From the NCBI GenBank assembly GCA_013204985.1, contig JABMLG010000002.1:186001-250000 (forward strand): a stretch of DNA of 64,000 bases. The letters are read 5' to 3'. A program made the translations under genes and the position numbers. Positions 54,273-63,472 of this stretch are shown in pieces (the stretch's first letter is position 1; every line of letters begins with the position of its first letter). Below the pieces are notes generated by a model, which did no database searches, was not told the DNA's origin, and worked only from the letters and a program-made list of their open reading frames with translations. The DNA comes from Microbacteriaceae bacterium VKM Ac-2855. GTDB lineage: Bacteria; Actinomycetota; Actinomycetes; Actinomycetales; Microbacteriaceae.

Positions 54273-54725
54273 TCACTCCTCGATGCGGAGGCGTACCTCG
54301 AGCGTGCGATCGCCCGCGGCGACCTCGACCACGACCTCGCCGGGCGCGTCGCCCGCGATCAACCCGTACGCCGTGGCCACACCCGACGTGTCGGTCGTGG
54401 TGGTGAAGACGTCGTCGGCGAAGGCGGCGTCGCCGGAGGCGACCGAGAAGGTCACCGCGGCGTCGGCCACGGCGGCTCCGCTCGTGTCGGTGAGCAGCAC
54501 GTTCACCGGCGCGAACTCCTCACCCGGCGCCGCCGTGGTGGGGGCGTCGCCGGTTACCGCGAGGCCGGGAAGGGCAGCAGCGGAGGCGGCGGCGGATCCA
54601 GCGGCGGATGCGGACGGTGCCGGGTCGGCCGCCGGTGCGCAACCGCCCAGCAGCAGCACCGCGAGCAGGCCGACGGCCGGCGCCGCACGAAGCGACGCCG
54701 GCCGACGGATGGTGCGGTGGCTCAC
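54273..54725 (-). CDS. Small lipoprotein with Ig-like domain
   Basis: This 150-residue protein has a lipobox LLGGC near residue 29, an Ala/Ser-rich linker and a single Ig-like (big_1/invasin-type) domain: VNVLLTDTSGAAVADAAVTFSV and TDTSGVATAYGLIAGDAPGEV. It is probably surface-anchored. The GTG start overlaps the stop of the preceding gene (GTGA). It is the third gene of the extracellular nuclease operon. Just after the stop, GCGTCACTCCTCGAT is repeated in tandem. Confidence 0.75.
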   Translation of the reverse strand: MSHRTIRRPASLRAAPAVGLLAVLLLGGCAPAADPAPSASAAGSAAASAAALPGLAVTGDAPTTAAPGEEFAPVNVLLTDTSGAAVADAAVTFSVASGDAAFADDVFTTTTDTSGVATAYGLIAGDAPGEVVVEVAAGDRTLEVRLRIEE

Positions 54726-55165
54726 GGAACGATCGTGAGGGTGGTGCTGGCGGTAGCGGATCCGCTGGTGAGCGTGATCGTCACCGTCACGGCCCCGCTC
54801 GCGTCGATGGGGAACGGCGCGACGCCGTCCTCCTCCGTCGTGTACGAGGCGGTGAGGCCACCCGCAGGCGCTTCGTCGGGGAAGAGGAAGACTGCCGACG
54901 GGTTCGCCGACATCGTCGCGATGACGCCCGCCGCGACGGTGCTGCCGGTCGAGTCGTAGACGAAGGCCACCACGGTCACGCCCTCCTCGATCGACTGCGT
55001 CGTGTCGCTGACGACCTCGATGCGGGCGGGCACCCCGGCGGAGGCGGCCGCCAGGGGTGCCGCGACCGCGGCCGCGATCACCGGAACCGACCAGGCTGCT
55101 CCGGTGACGATCGTGCGGCGACTGGGGGTGGACGGGGTGTTCGTCATGTTCGTCGTGTTCGACAC
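54722..55165 (-). CDS. Secreted protein with probable Tat signal and Ig-like domain
   Basis: About 147 residues. SRRTIVTGAAWSVPVIAAAVAAPLAAASAG is a twin-arginine-like export signal, and the mature part VVAFVYDSTGSTVAAGVIATM...TEEDGVAPFPIDASGAVTVTITL forms one Ig-like fold resembling the C-terminal domain of the nuclease upstream. I chose GTG 55165 because GGAGAA lies about eight bases upstream; ATG 55147 is the alternative. It starts 45 bases after the nuclease stop. Confidence 0.7.
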   Translation of the reverse strand: MSNTTNMTNTPSTPSRRTIVTGAAWSVPVIAAAVAAPLAAASAGVPARIEVVSDTTQSIEEGVTVVAFVYDSTGSTVAAGVIATMSANPSAVFLFPDEAPAGGLTASYTTEEDGVAPFPIDASGAVTVTITLTSGSATASTTLTIVP

Positions 55166-55209
55166 GGGACTCTTCTCCAGGGGATTCTCCAAGGGCTGCG
55201 AGGAGCGCA

Positions 55210-58200
55210 TCAGTTGGCGCTCGCCGCGGCGTAGGGCGTGGGGTACGTCAGTTGCGAGCCGTCGGCCGCGGTGACCACCACGGATGCGGTGCCCGCCGGG
55301 ATCGACGCGAGGTACGTCTTCGCGGTGTAGCTGACGGTGGCGCCGGGGGCGACGCCGATGTACTTCTTGCTGCCGTACTTGGTGGTGATCACGATCTGTA
55401 CCGGGGCGTCGCCGTTGTTCGTGGCGGTGACGGTCAGCGAGACCTTCCCCGACACGATCGCGGTCGAGGCCGAGGTGGTCACGTCGATCGACGTGGCCGG
55501 TTCGACCACCGAGACGCTCGGCAGAGCCGCCGACGCGGATCCGGCCGTCGCGGTGATGCTGACCGGTCCCGCGATCGGCCCGGCCGTGATCGCGGGGGTG
55601 GTCGCGATGCCCGCCGCGTTGCTCGTCGCGGTGGCGGTGAAGCCGCCGCCCACGAACGAGGCGGGGCCGGTGATCGTGAAGGTCACCTCGGCGCCGGCCG
55701 CGAAGGAGCCGTCGGCCGTGCGCGCCTCGACGCTGCGCGGTGCGACGGACGCGCCCGTCTCGACGGTCTGAGCGGATCCGAGCGACCGCAACGCGGTGAC
55801 CGCGTTCGGGTCGACGTCGGCTGCGAGGTCGAGACCCACGACCACCGGGTCGTGGTCGCTCGAGCGGTAGGCCGAGGTGTCGTAGAACAGCGTCGCGTTG
55901 TAGTTGTAGCGGCTGTACTCCAGCGCCACCGACTCGCCGCTGTTGATGTTCCAGGTGTCGACGCCGGTGACCTTCGCGTCGCCGGCCGTGGAGGCGAAGA
56001 CGTGGTCGAGCGAGCCGACCGCGCCGTCGAACGAGTACGAGTACTTGCCGTCCTTCGAGCCCTGGTCGACGAAGCCCGCGTCCACGAGCACGCGGATCGG
56101 GTCCTCCTGCGTGTAAGCGTTGAAGTCTCCGAGCAGGTAGACCAGGTCGGTCGCCTTCTCGCTCTCCAACTGCGCGGCGAACGCCACGAGCGCGTTCGCC
56201 TGAGCGACCCGCGAGGCGTTCGAGGCGCCCTGACCGTCGTTCTGGTCGGCGTCCGCGCCCGAGCCGGAACCCTTCGACTTGAAGTGGTTCACGATCGCGA
56301 GGAACTCGGTCGAGGCGTCCCCGACGAGTCGGAACTCCTGCGCGAGTGGCTTGCGAGCGTTGGAGAACGCGACATCGTCATCGAGGATGACGGACTCGCC
56401 GACGGGTTCCACGGTCGCCTTCTTGTAGATGAAAGCGGTGCGGATGACGTCCTCGCTCGCGAGGCTCGGCAACACGCTCGGCGAGGCGACGTACGCCCAC
56501 ACCTCGCTGCCGGCCGCCGCGTTCAGCGCCGCGGTCAGCGTGGCCAGAGCGGTGTCGCGCGGCTTGCCGAACTTCGCCGAGTTCTCGATCTCCTCGAGCG
56601 AGACGACGCTCGCCCCGAGGCTGTTGATCGCGGTGACGATCTTCGCCTGCTGACGGGCGAGGTCGTCGGCGTTCGCGGCGCCGCGGGCGTCGCATCCGCT
56701 GTTCACCGTGACGGGGTTGCCGTCGCGGTCGGTGTAGAACGAGCAGCCGGCGATGGAGTCGCCCGTGGTGGGGAAGTAGTTCAGCACGTTGAACGAGGCG
56801 ATCGCGATGTCGCCGCCGACGGCCTCCGGAGCCGCCTCGCGGGTGTTCTCGAACGTCGCCGGTTGCACAGTCGCCGCGTTGGCGACGGTGAGCTGCTGCG
56901 TGGGCTGGAAGGCCCAGGCGGTGTTGCGGTAGTCGAGGATCACGGGCGCAGTGAACGTGGTCGCCGCCCCGACCCGAACGGGCGTGTCGATCGTGAGGTA
57001 CGGCAGGGGGATCGCCTTGTTCGCGGTCGATCCGAGGAAGTTGATCGACGCGCCGTCGTCGAGGATGACCCCGCGGGCGGCGTTGTCGGCCACCACGGCG
57101 GTGTAGGCCGCGGTGCCGGGGCGAGCGACCTCGGTCGGCGTGAGCAGCGGGCTGGTGCCCGAGGCGAGACCGATCGAGCCGTAGCTGTTCAGGTCGTAGG
57201 TGTCGCTGATGGTGAAGTCGCCCTGCGGCGCGATCAGCATGCTCTCGAGCGACTCGCGCTGGGCGGTCTCGCGGGGCAGGGTCACGGTCGCGGCGACCGG
57301 AGCCGCGGCGGCGGGCAACGGCACGACGCTCGCGGCCGAGGTCGGGGTGAGCTCGGTGAGACCGTTGAACTCGCTCACCGCGCCGGTGATCTGCACGTGG
57401 TCGCCGATCGCGACGGCACCGACGGATGCGGAGGAGTAGACGAAGACCGCATCCGATGCCGTGTGGCTGGCGAAGTCGATCGCGCCACCGGTGCCGGGCG
57501 TCTGGATGACGTAGCCGTTGTAGCCGCCCGAGGGGTAGCGCGCGGTCACGACACCCGAGGTGGTCACGGTCTGACCGACCAGCGGCGACGCGTCACCCGT
57601 GCCCTGGAGCTGTGCGATGGAGACCGTCGGCACCTCGGTGGGGGTCGGCGTGGGGGTCGGTGTGGGGGTCGGCGTCGACGTCGGTGTGACCGTGGGCGTG
57701 GGCGTGGGGGTGCTGCCGCCGGCGGCCTGCGGGGTCATCGCGCCGACGCTGAAGTCGGTGCTGTTGCTGTTCGCGTCGGCCCCGTTCGCCGAGCGGGCGA
57801 TCGACTCCGTGTAGGTCGGCGCTGCCGCGACGGCGCCTTCGAAGGTGTTCGAGGTGCCGTAGCCGACGAGGTCGATGATCTGTGCATCCGTGGTCAGCGA
57901 GCCGGTCGCCGGAGCGACGAGCGTGCTGGTGCTGTCGACCAGGAAGAGGGTGCCGCCGGCCGCGCCGAAGTTGATGCTGGTGACCTGATCGGGTGTGGGC
58001 AGGTCGGCGCCGTTGGCGCCGTTGCTGGCGCCCTGGATCAGGAAATGCCCTCCGGCCGGGACCGTTCCGCTCAGCGCGATGGTCGTCGTCGGATTGCCGG
58101 TGCTGGCCGGGGCGCGGTACTGCATCGAGGTGCCGGCGAGCGCGACATCGGCCGATGTGGGGTTGTAGAGCTCGACGAAGCGGTTCTTGTAGGTGGCGCC

Positions 58201-58398
58201 CGCGGAACCGCCGCGCGCGAAGACCTCGCTGATCACGAGGTCGGTACCGGCGGGGTTCGCCGTGGCGGGCGCTGCCACGAGGGGCGCCGCGACGAGAGCG
58301 AGGCCGACCAGGCCGGCGAGTGCGAGGAACCTCGCTCCGGGCCGACGCGAGCGAGTCGTCGGCTGCGGCCGAATGGATGGGGGGACGACCTCGGTCAT
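55210..58398 (-). CDS. ExeM/NucH-family extracellular endonuclease
   Basis: This 1062-residue secreted enzyme has a signal peptide ending near residue 47, then a lamin-tail domain (LVISEVFARGGSAGATYKNRFVELYNPTSADV), a Thr-Pro linker (about 229-250), an OB-type region, and an endonuclease/exonuclease/phosphatase domain (about 530-855) with ASFNVLNYF, SLEEIEN, IVNHFKSKG, LLGDFNAY and SSDHDPVVVG. The latter hold the Asn, Glu, Asp and His of the DNase I-like active site. An Ig-like domain and a Lys-containing C-terminal domain follow. It likely degrades extracellular DNA. GAGAGGA precedes the ATG. Confidence 0.93.
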   Translation of the reverse strand: MTEVVPPSIRPQPTTRSRRPGARFLALAGLVGLALVAAPLVAAPATANPAGTDLVISEVFARGGSAGATYKNRFVELYNPTSADVALAGTSMQYRAPASTGNPTTTIALSGTVPAGGHFLIQGASNGANGADLPTPDQVTSINFGAAGGTLFLVDSTSTLVAPATGSLTTDAQIIDLVGYGTSNTFEGAVAAAPTYTESIARSANGADANSNSTDFSVGAMTPQAAGGSTPTPTPTVTPTSTPTPTPTPTPTPTEVPTVSIAQLQGTGDASPLVGQTVTTSGVVTARYPSGGYNGYVIQTPGTGGAIDFASHTASDAVFVYSSASVGAVAIGDHVQITGAVSEFNGLTELTPTSAASVVPLPAAAAPVAATVTLPRETAQRESLESMLIAPQGDFTISDTYDLNSYGSIGLASGTSPLLTPTEVARPGTAAYTAVVADNAARGVILDDGASINFLGSTANKAIPLPYLTIDTPVRVGAATTFTAPVILDYRNTAWAFQPTQQLTVANAATVQPATFENTREAAPEAVGGDIAIASFNVLNYFPTTGDSIAGCSFYTDRDGNPVTVNSGCDARGAANADDLARQQAKIVTAINSLGASVVSLEEIENSAKFGKPRDTALATLTAALNAAAGSEVWAYVASPSVLPSLASEDVIRTAFIYKKATVEPVGESVILDDDVAFSNARKPLAQEFRLVGDASTEFLAIVNHFKSKGSGSGADADQNDGQGASNASRVAQANALVAFAAQLESEKATDLVYLLGDFNAYTQEDPIRVLVDAGFVDQGSKDGKYSYSFDGAVGSLDHVFASTAGDAKVTGVDTWNINSGESVALEYSRYNYNATLFYDTSAYRSSDHDPVVVGLDLAADVDPNAVTALRSLGSAQTVETGASVAPRSVEARTADGSFAAGAEVTFTITGPASFVGGGFTATATSNAAGIATTPAITAGPIAGPVSITATAGSASAALPSVSVVEPATSIDVTTSASTAIVSGKVSLTVTATNNGDAPVQIVITTKYGSKKYIGVAPGATVSYTAKTYLASIPAGTASVVVTAADGSQLTYPTPYAAASAN

Positions 58399-58673
58399 TG
58401 CGGGTCCTCTCGGGGCTGGGTAGTCGAGCGCGTGTCACCGTCACGATGACGCGCGAATTAGCCACGCTATGCATTGAAAGCGCCTCTCGTGTGAACCATA
58501 TGTTTCGTGAACGTAAACTCAGGGAGCTGAAACCGTGTCACCTTTCCGGGGGTACCGGGTAATCGTTCACGCGCACGAAACACGGCTCCGTCTAGCGTGG
58601 AGGGACCACGTGAGTTCAACGGCAGACACCTCCACGTGTGGTCCTCATCCGACTCACACCTCAGGAGCGTTCC

Positions 58674-59714
58674 ATGACCTTCCACGTCCCCACTGTCGAC
58701 ATCTCCGCTTACGTGCACCGCGGGTCAGCCGCCGATCGCGCCGCCGTCGCCGCCGCGATCGACGAGGCCTGTCGCACCGTCGGCTTCATCCAGATCACCG
58801 GCCACGGCATCCCGCTCGACGTGACCGAGGGCCTCGCCGAGGCGATGGACGAGTTCTTCGCCCTCGACCTCGAGACCAAGAAGCAGTACCGCGCGCCCGC
58901 GAACCGCGGCTACTCGCCGCCCAAGTCGGAGTCGCTCTCGCTCTCGCTCGGCGTCGAGTCGGCCAACCGGATGAACGACTTCTTCGAGGCGTTCAACATC
59001 GGCTCCGCCCGATCCGATCACCCCGACCTCGAGCTGCCCTCGGGCCACTACGCGGAGAACACCTGGCCCGGCGCCGCGCCCGGCTTCGAGGCGCCGGTGC
59101 GCGCCTACTTCGTCGAGGCGGCCCGCGTGGCCCGCACCATGGTCCGCATCTTCGCCGACGCCCTCGATCTTCCCGAGGACTACTTCGACGCGTTCACGGG
59201 GCACTCGCTCGACGTGCTGCGGATGAACAACTACGCGCTGCCTGAAGGCACCGACGTCACCCTCGACGGCGATCTGACCGGCATGGGTGAGCACACCGAT
59301 TTCGGCATCGTCACCGTGCTGTGGGCCGATCAGGTCCGCGGCCTGCAGGTCCTCGGGGCCGACGGATCGTGGAACGACGTCAGCCCCGCCGACGGAGCGC
59401 TGCTGATCAACCTCGGCGACCTCACGGCACGCTGGACGAACGAGCGCTGGATGTCGACCCTGCACCGGGTCAAGCCGCCGGTGATCGACGGAACGATCCA
59501 GCGGCGGCGATCCGCGGCGTTCTTCCACGACGGCGACTGGGACGCGGTGATCCGCACGCTCGCCGGAACGATCGACGACGCGCATCCGGAACTGTACGGG
59601 CCCATCACTGTCGACGAACACATCACCGCCAAGCTCGCCGGATCGCGCGCGGGGCGATCGAACGACAAGGCCGTGCGCGAATCCGCTCGCCTGTCGACCG
59701 CGCGGAATTCGTGA
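58674..59714 (+). CDS. 2-oxoglutarate/Fe(II) oxygenase, isopenicillin-N-synthase-like
   Basis: This 346-residue double-stranded beta-helix oxygenase has an N-terminal DIOX_N region (VPTVDISAYV, GFIQITGHGIP) and iron ligands HxD in GEHTDFGIVTVLW (about 206/208) and His in STLHRVKPP (about 263); RRRSAAFF (about 281) supplies the 2-oxoglutarate-binding Arg. The substrate is unknown. GGAG precedes ATG 58674. An imperfect inverted repeat (GGACCACGTG / CACGTGTGGTCC, about 58603-58655) in the leader could be an operator. Confidence 0.9.
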   Translation: MTFHVPTVDISAYVHRGSAADRAAVAAAIDEACRTVGFIQITGHGIPLDVTEGLAEAMDEFFALDLETKKQYRAPANRGYSPPKSESLSLSLGVESANRMNDFFEAFNIGSARSDHPDLELPSGHYAENTWPGAAPGFEAPVRAYFVEAARVARTMVRIFADALDLPEDYFDAFTGHSLDVLRMNNYALPEGTDVTLDGDLTGMGEHTDFGIVTVLWADQVRGLQVLGADGSWNDVSPADGALLINLGDLTARWTNERWMSTLHRVKPPVIDGTIQRRRSAAFFHDGDWDAVIRTLAGTIDDAHPELYGPITVDEHITAKLAGSRAGRSNDKAVRESARLSTARNS

Positions 59715-59733
59715 GAGTCGCGATAATGGGGCG

Positions 59734-60174
59734 ATGATCTCCTCCGAGCTGGCGCGGGCGTTGCGCACGACCGGCGTGCGCTGGCGCCCCGCGACCGGCG
59801 ACGTCTTCCGCATCGAGCGCGACGGCTTCGAGAGCGACGTCTTCACGGTCAGCGACATGACCATCGAGGCGCACGAGTACCCGGGCGGTACGATCCTGGG
59901 CTTCAACGGCACCACGGAGTGGGCGCTCGACTCGGTCTCGGTGGAGGACTCGCTGTGGCTCCCGCGGGAGGATCAGCTGCGCACCCTGCTCGGAGGCACT
60001 TTCCGCAGTCTGCAGCGCGTGGTCGGCGACGGTGGCGCCGTCTACTTCGAGGTGACCATCGAACTGCGCGGGGTGGTCGAGATCGTCACCGATCCCGACC
60101 CTGCGAACGCCTACGCCGAGGCGCTGCTCACCCTCGCCGCGTCGGTCACGACCGACCTCGACGACGTCGAGTAG
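59734..60174 (+). CDS. Small conserved actinobacterial protein (often named CpaE-like)
   Basis: This 146-residue soluble protein contains ELARALRTTGVRWRPATGD, VFTVSDMTIEAHEYPGGTILGFNGTTEWALDSV and LWLPREDQLRTLLGG. I recognise this pattern from short proteins annotated as pilus assembly CpaE in related genera; it has no ATPase motifs, so that name is doubtful and function is unknown. GATAAT six bases before the ATG supports a leaderless start. Confidence 0.7.
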   Translation: MISSELARALRTTGVRWRPATGDVFRIERDGFESDVFTVSDMTIEAHEYPGGTILGFNGTTEWALDSVSVEDSLWLPREDQLRTLLGGTFRSLQRVVGDGGAVYFEVTIELRGVVEIVTDPDPANAYAEALLTLAASVTTDLDDVE

Positions 60175-60177
60175 CGG

Positions 60178-60711
60178 TCACGGCAGGCGCTCGAACAGGC
60201 CCGGGTACACCAGGACGAAGCCGTCGGCGTCGACCTCGATGTCGCGGGTGAAGTCGGAGTCGAGGGATTCGTACCGGTACACGCGTTCCGCGAGTCGCGT
60301 GTAGCGCTGCGGGTCCGGCGTCACCGTCAGGCTCGGCACGTCGACGTAGACGGTGACGATCTCTGCGCTCGCTCCGATCGACAGGCTGAGGCGGCGGATC
60401 GGCAGGACGTTCGTCAGCGGGGTCGCGCTGACGTCGACATCGAGGGCGCCGGCGAGTTCGGGGAGCGGTGCGCCGTCGCTCCACGAGCCTCCGCCAGCGC
60501 TCGTGAGTATTCGGATGCGATCGCCGACCCGCAGCTCGAGCCGGCGGGTTCGCCACGAGGCATCGCACTCGAGGGCATAGTGCAGGGTGAGGTCGCCGCC
60601 CTCGACATCGCCCTCGACATCGCCCTCGGCGCGGAAGCCGTCTGCATCGATGACGACTCTCGTCCGCTCGATGCCGGGCTCGTCGAGCCGACGCCAGGCG
60701 AGTTCGGGCAT
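60178..60711 (-). CDS. Putative glycolipid-binding-domain protein
   Basis: This 177-residue protein has the pattern of the putative glycolipid-binding family (DUF1089-like): LAWRRLDEPGIERTRVVIDADGFRAEG, LHYALECDASWRTRRLELRV, and YTRLAERVYRYESLDSDFTRDIEVDADGFVLVYPGLFERL. The 'binding' name in the family is itself weakly supported. A 12-bp repeat encodes VEGDVEGGD. It starts two bases after the Ku stop, so it is co-expressed with Ku. Confidence 0.75.
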   Translation of the reverse strand: MPELAWRRLDEPGIERTRVVIDADGFRAEGDVEGDVEGGDLTLHYALECDASWRTRRLELRVGDRIRILTSAGGGSWSDGAPLPELAGALDVDVSATPLTNVLPIRRLSLSIGASAEIVTVYVDVPSLTVTPDPQRYTRLAERVYRYESLDSDFTRDIEVDADGFVLVYPGLFERLP

Positions 60712-60713
60712 CG

Positions 60714-61610
60714 CTATTCGCCGCTCGCTTTCTTCTTCGCCGGTGCCTTCTTCGCCGTCGCCTTCGCAGCGGGCGCCTTCTTCTCGGGTGCCTTCGTGGC
60801 GGCGCCGGCCTTGGTGCGCTTGCTGTCGACGGAGCGCTTCAGCGCCTCCATCAGATCGATCACGTTGCCGTCGCCCTCGGCCTTCTCCTCGGCCTCGGGG
60901 ACGTCGCCGAAGGTGGCAGCGGTGTCGAGGGTGTCGCCGTGCTCGAGTTTCGCGTCGATGAGGACCCGCATCTCCTCCTGGTACTCGTCGCGGAATGCGG
61001 TCGGGTCGAAGTCCTCCGAGTACGACTCGACGAGCTTCGCCGACATGTCCAGTTCACGTTTCGCGATCCGGATGTCCTCGTCCAACGCGGGGAAGGACAC
61101 CTCGCGCACCTCGTCCGACCAGAGCAGCGTCTGCAGCATCAGCAGTTTGCCGCGCACCCTCAGCGCCGCGAGGCGGGTCTTCTGGCGCAGGGCGAACTCG
61201 ACGATCGCGGTGCGGTCGGTCTCCTCGAGGGTGCGGCGCAGCAGCACGTAGGCCTTGGGGGAGGAGCCGTCGGGCTCGAGCACGTAGGCGCTGTCGAACA
61301 TGATCGGGTCGATCTGGTCGTTCGGCACGAACTGCACGACGTCGATCTCGCGGTCGCGCTCGGCGGGCAGCGACTTGATGTCCTCGGCGGTGAGCACAAC
61401 GGTCTTCTCGCCGTCGTCATAGGCCTTGTCGATGTGCTCGTACGGCACGATCTTCGAGCAGATCTCGCACCGGCGCTGATAGCGGATGCGCCCGCCATCC
61501 GCGTCGTGCACCTGATGCAGCGCGATGTCGTGACTCTCGGTCGCGCTGTAGATCTTGACGGGCACGTTCACGAGCCCGAACGTGATCGCGCCCTTCCAGA
61601 TGGCTCTCAT
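60714..61610 (-). CDS. ku: Non-homologous end-joining protein Ku
   Basis: This 298-residue bacterial Ku starts MRAIWKGAITFGLVNVPVKIYSATESHDI and contains RIRYQRRCEICSKIVPYEHIDKAYD, AYVLLRRTLEETDRTAIVEFALRQK and ELDMSAKLVESYSEDFDPTAFRDEYQE, the Ku-core landmarks. The C-terminus is a Lys/Ala-rich tail, expected to contact DNA. It forms a ring on DNA ends and recruits ligase D; no ligD is in the window. The leader holds half of a 10-bp inverted repeat. Confidence 0.95.
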   Translation of the reverse strand: MRAIWKGAITFGLVNVPVKIYSATESHDIALHQVHDADGGRIRYQRRCEICSKIVPYEHIDKAYDDGEKTVVLTAEDIKSLPAERDREIDVVQFVPNDQIDPIMFDSAYVLEPDGSSPKAYVLLRRTLEETDRTAIVEFALRQKTRLAALRVRGKLLMLQTLLWSDEVREVSFPALDEDIRIAKRELDMSAKLVESYSEDFDPTAFRDEYQEEMRVLIDAKLEHGDTLDTAATFGDVPEAEEKAEGDGNVIDLMEALKRSVDSKRTKAGAATKAPEKKAPAAKATAKKAPAKKKASGE

Positions 61611-61617
61611 GAAGCCA

Positions 61618-61668
61618 TTACATACCGGGATGTTCCTGAGTGGAAGGGAGTGGCGACGCGGTATGTAA
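61618..61668. promoter_or_regulatory. Inverted repeat between ku and the acyl-AMP ligase gene
   Basis: TTACATACCG (61618-61627) and CGGTATGTAA (61659-61668) are perfect complements, 31 bases apart. They lie in the divergent promoter region, just upstream of the ku ATG. Spacing suits two sites for one regulator or a looped operator. Confidence 0.55.
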
Positions 61669-61762
61669 ACAAGATGAGAATTCTCTCGACGCGCACTCGG
61701 CTACACGCTAGGTTGTGGGCGAACCGCACTCCGCGGCCCCCTGGACCCGAGCGGGCGAGCCC

Positions 61763-63472
61763 ATGGCCGGAAGGCTCTTCATCGATGAATTACGCGGATC
61801 CGCGTCTGAGCAGCGCGGGCTGACGTTCGCGGCCTCGCCAACGGCATCCAGGCGATTGAGCTACTCCGAGCTCGATGCGCAAGCCGCGGGGCGCGCGGTC
61901 GCGCTCAACGCCGCCGGCTTCGGCCGCGGCGAGATCGCCCTGCTCGCGTTCTCGGCCGGGCTCGATGTCGCCCGCGCCCTCACGGCGGCGATGTACGCCG
62001 GCCTGGTCGTCGCCCCCGTGGCCGTCACCGCATCGGCGCCGGCGCCGGTGATCGCCGAGCGGATGCTGGTGATGCTCCGGCACAGCGGCGCTCGGTTGAT
62101 CCTCACCGATACGGCGACGTGGACGGTGTTGGCGGAGAGCACGCGCGGTGCGCTCGACGGGGTCACGGTGCACCTCGTCGACGTCGACGATGCGGGGGAT
62201 CCGGCCGATTGGCGACGCCCCGATCTCGGGCCCGACGATCAGGCGATCCTGCAGTACACCTCCGGCTCGACCGGCACGCCGAAGGGCGTGATGATCACCC
62301 AGGCGAATCTGCTCGCGAACCAGTCCGTGATCCGGAGCGCGCTGCGCACCTCGGCCGATGGCGTCGCCGTCGGCTGGCTGCCGCACTATCACGACATGGG
62401 GCTGATCGGCCTCCTCCTGCACCCGATGTTCGTCGGCATGGACGCGGTACTGACCTCGCCCCTGCAGTTCTTGAAGCGCCCCGCGTTCTGGCTCCGGCTG
62501 CTGTCGGAGCACCGGGCGACGACGACGGTCGCCCCGGATTTCGCGTACGCGATGTGCGCGCGCCTCGTCACCGATGAGGTGGTGGCCGAGCTCGATCTCT
62601 CGTCCCTGGCCGTCGCGATCACGGGGGCGGAGCCGGTCAAGGCCCGCACCCTGCAGCAGTTCGCCGACCGCTTCGCTCCGGCCGGATTCCGGGCGGACGC
62701 TTTCGCTCCCGCCTACGGAATGGCCGAGACCACCCTGCTGGTGTCCGGATTCCGACCCGCCGGCGAACCCGTCCGCATCCGCCGTACCGATCTCGCCGCT
62801 CTTGCGGAGGGGCGTTTCGAGGAAGCCGTCGACGGGGCCGCCGCCGTGGAGTCGGTCGCGTGCGGAGCGGTCGCGGAGGGACACGCGGTCAGCGTGGTCG
62901 ATCCGGTGACGAGGCGACGACGCGCGCCGGGCGAGATCGGTGAGCTCTGGGTCAGCGGGCCGAGCGTCTCTGCCGGCTACTGGCGCGACGAAGCGGCGAC
63001 GCTCGCCGATTTCGGAGCCGAGATCGCGGATGAAGGCGGGGTGCGCCGACTGCGCACCGGTGATCTCGGGATCGTGGTGGACGGCGATGTCATCGTGACC
63101 GGCCGGATCAAGGATCTGATCATCGTGCGGGGCAAGAACGTCTATCCGCAGGATGTGGAGGAGCGCGCCGCCGTCCTGTTGCCGGGCGTGGTCGGGGCGA
63201 ACAGCGCCGCATTCTCACACGGCATCGACTCGGATCGCGTCGCGCTCGTCCTCGAGATCGAGCCCCGAGCGCTCAGCGTGCCGGGCGCCGGCGATGACCT
63301 CGAGCGGATCCGGCTCATCCTCGTGCGCGAATTCGGTCTGCCCTCTTTGGATGTGGTGACCGTGCGCCGGGGATCGCTGCCGCGAACGACGAGCGGCAAG
63401 ATCCAGCGCTCCGGCACCCGTGAGCTCTTCGAGACGAACGCCCTGCAGCGGGTCGAGTTCGTAGCCTCATGA
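61763..63472 (+). CDS. Fatty acyl-AMP ligase (FAAL) family protein
   Basis: This 569-residue adenylating enzyme has the ATP loop YTSGSTGTPKGVM (about 166-178), WLPHYHDMGLIG typical of FAALs, YGMAETTLLVSG (about 317), LRTGDLGIV and GRIKDLIIVRGKNVYPQDVE in the C-terminal hinge. FAALs activate fatty acids and pass them to acyl carrier proteins for lipopeptide or polyketide-like lipids. TAGGTT at 61709 is a probable -10 box that touches an in-frame GTG at 61715, so that GTG would precede the transcript; ATG 61763 is the better start. It is coupled to the next gene by ATGA. Confidence 0.9.
   Translation: MAGRLFIDELRGSASEQRGLTFAASPTASRRLSYSELDAQAAGRAVALNAAGFGRGEIALLAFSAGLDVARALTAAMYAGLVVAPVAVTASAPAPVIAERMLVMLRHSGARLILTDTATWTVLAESTRGALDGVTVHLVDVDDAGDPADWRRPDLGPDDQAILQYTSGSTGTPKGVMITQANLLANQSVIRSALRTSADGVAVGWLPHYHDMGLIGLLLHPMFVGMDAVLTSPLQFLKRPAFWLRLLSEHRATTTVAPDFAYAMCARLVTDEVVAELDLSSLAVAITGAEPVKARTLQQFADRFAPAGFRADAFAPAYGMAETTLLVSGFRPAGEPVRIRRTDLAALAEGRFEEAVDGAAAVESVACGAVAEGHAVSVVDPVTRRRRAPGEIGELWVSGPSVSAGYWRDEAATLADFGAEIADEGGVRRLRTGDLGIVVDGDVIVTGRIKDLIIVRGKNVYPQDVEERAAVLLPGVVGANSAAFSHGIDSDRVALVLEIEPRALSVPGAGDDLERIRLILVREFGLPSLDVVTVRRGSLPRTTSGKIQRSGTRELFETNALQRVEFVAS

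Noticed and set aside
57640-57720. GT-rich repetitive DNA within the nuclease gene considered as a separate repeat
   Set aside because: It simply encodes the Thr-Pro linker between two nuclease domains.
55252-58449. 1065-codon open frame antisense to the nuclease gene
   Set aside because: Arg/Gly/Asp-rich shadow of a well-defined secreted nuclease.
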